Source: Candidatus Pullilachnospira intestinigallinarum
Lineage (GTDB): Bacteria; Bacillota; Clostridia; Lachnospirales; Lachnospiraceae
DNA: 64,000 nucleotides
Direction of reading: 5' to 3'
Assembly: GCA_018711275.1 (NCBI GenBank)
Contig: DVIN01000059.1
Coordinates: 1-64,000 of the forward strand
Below are positions 60,508-64,000 of this stretch, one piece after another (the stretch's first letter is position 1; every line of letters starts with the position of its first letter). The notes beneath the pieces are model-generated. The model was not told the DNA's origin. It made no database searches and saw only the letters and a list, made by a program, of their open reading frames with translations. A program made the position numbers and the translations under genes.

Positions 60508-61908
60508 CTATTTTGTTTCCACCGGCACCCGCATCCGCACCTGTCCCCCGCCTCCGGCGGCATTTCCCAGCAGCAGGCAGCCGCCGGCTTCCTCCAGGAT
60601 TGTCCTGGCAATATACAGTCCCATTCCGTAATGATCCTGGCCGGTGCGGCTTTTATCCCCCTGATAAAACTGTTCCGTCCCATGGGCCAGTGCCTCCCCA
60701 AAGAAGCCCGGACCGCTGTCAGTGACGGTGATCTGCAGGAAATCCCGCTGCCGGTGCCGGGCGATTTCCGCCCGGATTTCCAGGCAGGTTCCCTGGGGGC
60801 AGTAATCCACCCCGTTTCCCACCACGTTCTGCACCGCCCGCATCAGTTTCTCCCGAAATCCGGCGGTTCCCGCAAGGATGCCCTCATCTTCGGGAAGGCG
60901 GCAGACGATCTCCACCGCTTTGGCCCTCCCCAGAGCCCGGGCCTTTTCCTCCAATTCTCTCAGAAAAGAGGCACTGTCAAACCGTTCTTCCCGGTCCGTA
61001 TTTTCCGGGCTGCCGTCCTTCTCCCGCAGGGTCTCCTGCAGGACGGCCAGATACCGCTCCATCTGTCCGGCGCTATCCAGAATTTCCCGGTCCCATTCCC
61101 GGATTTCCTCCAGATCCTCCGTCTCCTGCAGAAGCTCCGCATTTCCCCGGATGATGGTCAGCGGCGTCTTGATGTCGTGGGCCAGAGCAGCCACCTGCTC
61201 CTGCTTCTGCTGCCGGGCTTTCCACTGCTCCCGGAGAGATTTCTGCAGAGCCTCCTTCATCAGAAACAGGGAAGTGAGCACATCGTCCACTTCCCGGATA
61301 TCCGAGTGTTCCTGTTGAAAATTCAGATCCTCCTGCCCCACCTTGGCGGCAATCCGGGTCAACGCCTCCAGACGTTTGTTCAGATAGCGGCCGAAACTTC
61401 TGGCCGTCAGCACCGCCTGCAGAAGAAACAGCGCCAGCAGAACACCCAGGAAAAGGAATTCCGCGTTGGGAAACAGGCTTCGCAGCCGGGGATTTTCAAA
61501 TTTGGCGATATACTGGTAGCGGATCACCAGGATTTTGCCGTCCTCCCGCTCCAGTCTCATATAAAAGGTATTGTAGAATCTTCCGGTGTAGCCGTCGCCC
61601 GCCGTGATCTCCCAGGCCTCCGTCTGCAGTCTTTCGGGAAAGTTCCCGTCAAGATACGCGCCTTTGGAATCGTAAATCCCGTAAAGGCAGGTATCGGGGA
61701 GAAGTCCGGCCACATCCTTTCGGCCCTCCCGAAGTTCCTCCTCGCTGGCCTCAATCCGGCTACGCTCATAGGTGGGAATCCGGCTGAGCCCCACATTTGC
61801 CAGAACAATATACAGCCCCAGAACCATCACCACCAGCGCCACCGTCATCAGGCAGAACCGCAGCAGATACCAGATAAACACCATGTACAGGCTCCGCTTT
61901 CTCTTCAT
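60508..61908 (-). CDS. sensor histidine kinase of the lantibiotic-type system
   Basis: 466 residues. Two membrane segments (about 10-38 and 150-172) flank an extracytoplasmic sensor of about 110 residues. A HAMP-like linker follows, then the dimerisation box ALAHDIKTPLTIIRGNAELL with the phosphorylated His near 244, and an HATPase with N box NVVGNGVDYCP, G1 DSGPGFF and G2 GMGLYIAR. It overlaps nothing and starts 4 bp after the response regulator. It probably detects an antimicrobial peptide at the membrane and controls the LanFEG genes. Confidence 0.93.
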   Translation of the reverse strand: MKRKRSLYMVFIWYLLRFCLMTVALVVMVLGLYIVLANVGLSRIPTYERSRIEASEEELREGRKDVAGLLPDTCLYGIYDSKGAYLDGNFPERLQTEAWEITAGDGYTGRFYNTFYMRLEREDGKILVIRYQYIAKFENPRLRSLFPNAEFLFLGVLLALFLLQAVLTARSFGRYLNKRLEALTRIAAKVGQEDLNFQQEHSDIREVDDVLTSLFLMKEALQKSLREQWKARQQKQEQVAALAHDIKTPLTIIRGNAELLQETEDLEEIREWDREILDSAGQMERYLAVLQETLREKDGSPENTDREERFDSASFLRELEEKARALGRAKAVEIVCRLPEDEGILAGTAGFREKLMRAVQNVVGNGVDYCPQGTCLEIRAEIARHRQRDFLQITVTDSGPGFFGEALAHGTEQFYQGDKSRTGQDHYGMGLYIARTILEEAGGCLLLGNAAGGGGQVRMRVPVETK

Positions 61909-61912
61909 CCTC

Positions 61913-62584
61913 TTACACCTTCCATTTGTATCCGATCCCCCACACCGTCTCGATGGGAGAAAGGCCCGCTTTGCGGAATTTCCCCCGGATATTTTTCACA
62001 TGCTCCGTGATGGCCGAATCGTCGCTTTCTCCCCCATAGCCAAAGACCTTCTCGTAAATCTGCTCCCGGGAAAATACCTGTCCCCGATGCAGCGCCAGAA
62101 ATTCACAGATCTCATACTCCCCCGGCGTCAGCGCAATTTCCCCGCCGCCGGATTCCACCCGTTTCTCCTTCAGATAAAAACGAACCTCCCCCACGGTGAC
62201 GGAATTTCTCTTCTCCCGTTTTTCCCGGCGGATGTGGGCCTGCACTCTGGCCCGCAGCTCCCCCACTCCGAAGGGCTTGCGGATATAGTCGTCGGCCCCC
62301 AGACCGAAGCCTTTCATCACATCCTCCTCCGAAGTCTTTGCCGTCAGAAACAGCACCGGGCAGTCCATATCCTCCCGCAGCTTCCCCAGCAGGGAAAATC
62401 CATCAATCCCCGGCATCATCACATCCAGAAGCACCAGATCATAGGAAGCCAGAGAAAGCTCCCCCGACAGAAGCCGGCAGGGATCCGAAACCGTGTCCAC
62501 CACGGCCCCGTCCCGTTCCAGCGCCCGCCGGATCAGCCGGAGAATCCCTTCCTCATCATCCACCGCCAGTATTCTCACACTCAT
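61913..62584 (-). CDS. OmpR-family response regulator
   Basis: 223 residues. Receiver domain with DDEEG (acidic pocket), LVLLDVMMPGIDG (phosphorylated Asp near 55), TAKTSEEDV and the K in DDYIRKPF. A C-terminal winged helix (EYEICEFLALHRGQVFSREQIYEKVFGYGGESDDSAITEHVKNIRGKFRKAG) binds DNA. Its ATG overlaps the LanG-type stop by 4 bp. It partners with the kinase just downstream. Confidence 0.95.
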   Translation of the reverse strand: MSVRILAVDDEEGILRLIRRALERDGAVVDTVSDPCRLLSGELSLASYDLVLLDVMMPGIDGFSLLGKLREDMDCPVLFLTAKTSEEDVMKGFGLGADDYIRKPFGVGELRARVQAHIRREKREKRNSVTVGEVRFYLKEKRVESGGGEIALTPGEYEICEFLALHRGQVFSREQIYEKVFGYGGESDDSAITEHVKNIRGKFRKAGLSPIETVWGIGYKWKV

Positions 62585-63342
62585 TCTTCCAGATTCCTCC
62601 TGCCTTCATAGTGGGAAAACCAGCCAAAAATCACCGCAATCAGCACAAGGCCCATCACCAGGCAGAAGATGCCCTCCATTTTCACCGACGGACTCAGCGC
62701 AATATTCCGGCCGCTTCCCGCTGCATATAATAACAGATACGAACAGCCCCGGCAACTCCAGGCCCATGGAAAAAACATCCAGATCCCGTCCCCCAGCCCG
62801 GTGAGCATCAGAAAAGCCAGCAGGCTTCCGGCGATCCCCACACCGATGGATACGGTTTTCCCAAACCGCAGGGAAAGGGCCAGATGAAGCAGGTAGACCA
62901 CCGCCTGTCCCAGCCAGATCAGAACCGTCTCCAGAAAGTACACAGAAAACGGATACACCGTTCCCTCCGGGAAAAACCGGTAAACCGCGGCAAATCCCAC
63001 TACCGCCAGCAGACAGGCCGCAAGACCCGCCGCCAGAAGAACCAGCCATTTCGCCAGCAGGGCCTGGTACTTCCGCTTTGGCAGAATCAGGAAATTCTGC
63101 CAGCCGCCCTCTGCTTCCATTTCCTCCGCCAGCGCGCAGAGAATGCCGCACAGAAATGGCCAGGAGCAGGAAACCACCTGCAGGTAGCCCTGTACCTTCG
63201 CGGCGCTTCCCCATCCGGCGAAACGGTAATATGCCAGAAATACCGCCGCACCCAGAATCGGCACAATCAGATGGATCCACAGAAGCGGTGTGTGTTTCAG
63301 CCGGATGGCCTCGCTTTTCAAAAGTCTCCAGATTCCTCTCAT
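62581..63342 (-). CDS. lantibiotic-immunity ABC permease (LanG/MutG type)
   Basis: The start at 63342 (MRGIWRLLKSEAIRLKHTPLLWIHLIVPILGAAVFLAYYRFAGW) overlaps the LanE-type stop by 4 bp; the ORF-track extension is out-of-frame LanE sequence. 253 residues with six membrane segments, and the typical AEEMEAEGGWQNFLILPKRKYQALLAKWLVLLAAGLAACLLAVVGF block of MutG/SpaG permeases. It forms a transporter with LanF and LanE that expels lantibiotics from the membrane. Confidence 0.92.
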   Translation of the reverse strand: MRGIWRLLKSEAIRLKHTPLLWIHLIVPILGAAVFLAYYRFAGWGSAAKVQGYLQVVSCSWPFLCGILCALAEEMEAEGGWQNFLILPKRKYQALLAKWLVLLAAGLAACLLAVVGFAAVYRFFPEGTVYPFSVYFLETVLIWLGQAVVYLLHLALSLRFGKTVSIGVGIAGSLLAFLMLTGLGDGIWMFFPWAWSCRGCSYLLLYAAGSGRNIALSPSVKMEGIFCLVMGLVLIAVIFGWFSHYEGRRNLEE

Positions 63343-63911
63343 ACCGTCTGCGCCCCCTTTCGTCCGTACCACCGTCTGGAAGCCGCCCACAAAAGGGCCA
63401 GCCAGAGAAGCGATACCAGCAGGCCCCATTTCTGGTTCATCCAGAAACAGAAGGGTACCTGCCACAGACTGCCCGCCACCATCACCGCCGCGGCCCCGGC
63501 CGCCTGCCCCACAGTCACTTCCATCACCTGAGCCATCCAGAAGCGGGGAATCAGCCAGCAGCCGCCCAGCAAAATCCCCGCTGCAAACAGAAGATTGGCG
63601 GCAGCCACGGTCCCCACACCGGTAAGGAGCTTCGCGTCCCAGACCGTTTCCATCTTCACGGGAAGTGCCAGCACCGTCCGGTTTTTCCTTTTCCTGTCCC
63701 TGCCGCCGGACAGACAGCAGAACAGGGTAATCATCCCCTGCATCATCAGGGTATACCACCAGTTATAGGCGGAATTGGTTCCATTGCTCTGGGAAATTCC
63801 GTAGGCCAGCGCCAGGGTCAGCACCGGCATCAGCAGCCACAGCCGGTTGGCCGCGGTATGCCGTCCTTTGATCCTCTCCGCCCGATACAGCCGCATTCCT
63901 GTACTGTTCAT
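63339..63911 (-). CDS. lantibiotic-immunity ABC permease (LanE/MutE type), short
   Basis: The start at 63911 (MNSTGMRLYRAERIKGRHTAANRLWLLMPVL) follows AGGAGGGATCCCGGC. 190 residues with about five membrane segments, against about 250 for MutE/EpiE. The sequence runs well to QVPFCFWMNQKWGLLVSLLWLALLWAAS and then ends RRWYGRKGAQTV, so the last roughly 50 residues of the family seem to be missing. It is coupled by ATGA overlaps on both sides, so the short form is part of a tidy operon. Confidence 0.85.
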   Translation of the reverse strand: MNSTGMRLYRAERIKGRHTAANRLWLLMPVLTLALAYGISQSNGTNSAYNWWYTLMMQGMITLFCCLSGGRDRKRKNRTVLALPVKMETVWDAKLLTGVGTVAAANLLFAAGILLGGCWLIPRFWMAQVMEVTVGQAAGAAAVMVAGSLWQVPFCFWMNQKWGLLVSLLWLALLWAASRRWYGRKGAQTV

Positions 63912-64000
63912 GCCGGGATCCCTCCTTTCCGGCATTTTTCCGCCACCTTCATGAACATTTCCTCCAGGTGGCCCCTGGGCGGCATGCCTCCCTGGTAGCC
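63908..64000 (-). CDS. lantibiotic-immunity ABC ATPase (LanF type), C-terminal fragment at window edge
   Basis: The minus strand enters the window in frame: GYQGGMPPRGHLEEMFMKVAEKCRKGGIPA then stop, overlapping the LanE-type start by 4 bp. LEEMFMKV-type ends are typical of ABC ATPases (LEExFl). Only 30 residues are visible; the identity is inferred from position before LanE and LanG. Confidence 0.7.
   Translation of the reverse strand, partial: GYQGGMPPRGHLEEMFMKVAEKCRKGGIPA

Overview
The window looks like chromosomal DNA of an anaerobic gut Firmicute, most likely a Lachnospiraceae-type Clostridium. The reasons are the [FeFe]-hydrogenase maturation genes hydE/hydG/hydF, a glnS gene, a nadABC-niaR operon, a DUF6472-type small Cys protein, Gram-positive sortase-like and lipoprotein signals, AGGAGG-type ribosome binding sites, and many small fused proteins. 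Genus and species cannot be fixed from the sequence alone. Most of the window is moderately GC-rich. About 2.1-14.3 kb is clearly AT-rich and looks like an acquired polysaccharide island.

Layout. (1) 1-16 kb, all minus strand: rmlB and rmlA (dTDP-rhamnose), then a cell-surface polysaccharide cluster with a Wzx-like flippase, a Wzy-like polymerase, a GT61-like transferase, a pyruvyl transferase, a GT2/capsule-synthesis fusion, a WbsX-like protein, a GT4 enzyme, an acyltransferase interrupted at a G8 tract, a decayed zone with glycosyltransferase fragments, and a DUF1972-type GT4. (2) 16.4-21 kb: a 1496-residue repeat-rich surface protein. (3) 21.2-26.8 kb: a sugar ABC transporter (two permeases and a binding lipoprotein) led by a GH13 homologue that has lost its catalytic residues, controlled by an adjacent LacI regulator with a clear palindromic operator. 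(4) 26.8-31.4 kb: a TM1266-type regulator, hydE, hydG and hydF behind a leader with an intrinsic terminator. The hydrogenase itself is not here. (5) 32-43.7 kb: a lipid kinase, an HAD-HAD / small protein / SCP2-like / iron ADH / ALDH gene run, a MocR regulator, glnS, and marR with a YczE-cytidylate-kinase fusion that has a 3'-end frameshift. (6) 43.8-51 kb: ftsH, an HD hydrolase, and nadA-nadB-nadC-niaR. (7) 51-58.9 kb: an M18 aminopeptidase, an AI-2E family membrane protein, an MBL hydrolase, molybdenum-cofactor genes (MOSC-MogA fusion and a MoeA-like protein), a nitroreductase and tRNA-Leu(CAA). (8) 59-64 kb: an autoregulated MerR/TipAS regulator and a LanFEG-type immunity transporter with its two-component system, running off the right edge.

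The most unusual content is non-coding. Three intergenic tandem arrays have almost constant 52-53-bp units that carry inverted repeats. Two of them (46.8 and 59.9 kb) share the same internal layout, and one (31.5 kb) shows compensatory changes in a stem between units. A second family of GGCC hairpin repeats sits directly against ribosome binding sites at 29.7, 31.1, 46.5 and 49.6 kb, and one copy supplies the C-terminal tail of NadB. Neither family is explained by the genes. Other points worth checking are the catalytically dead GH13 in a sugar operon, the two frameshifts, and the hyd leader.
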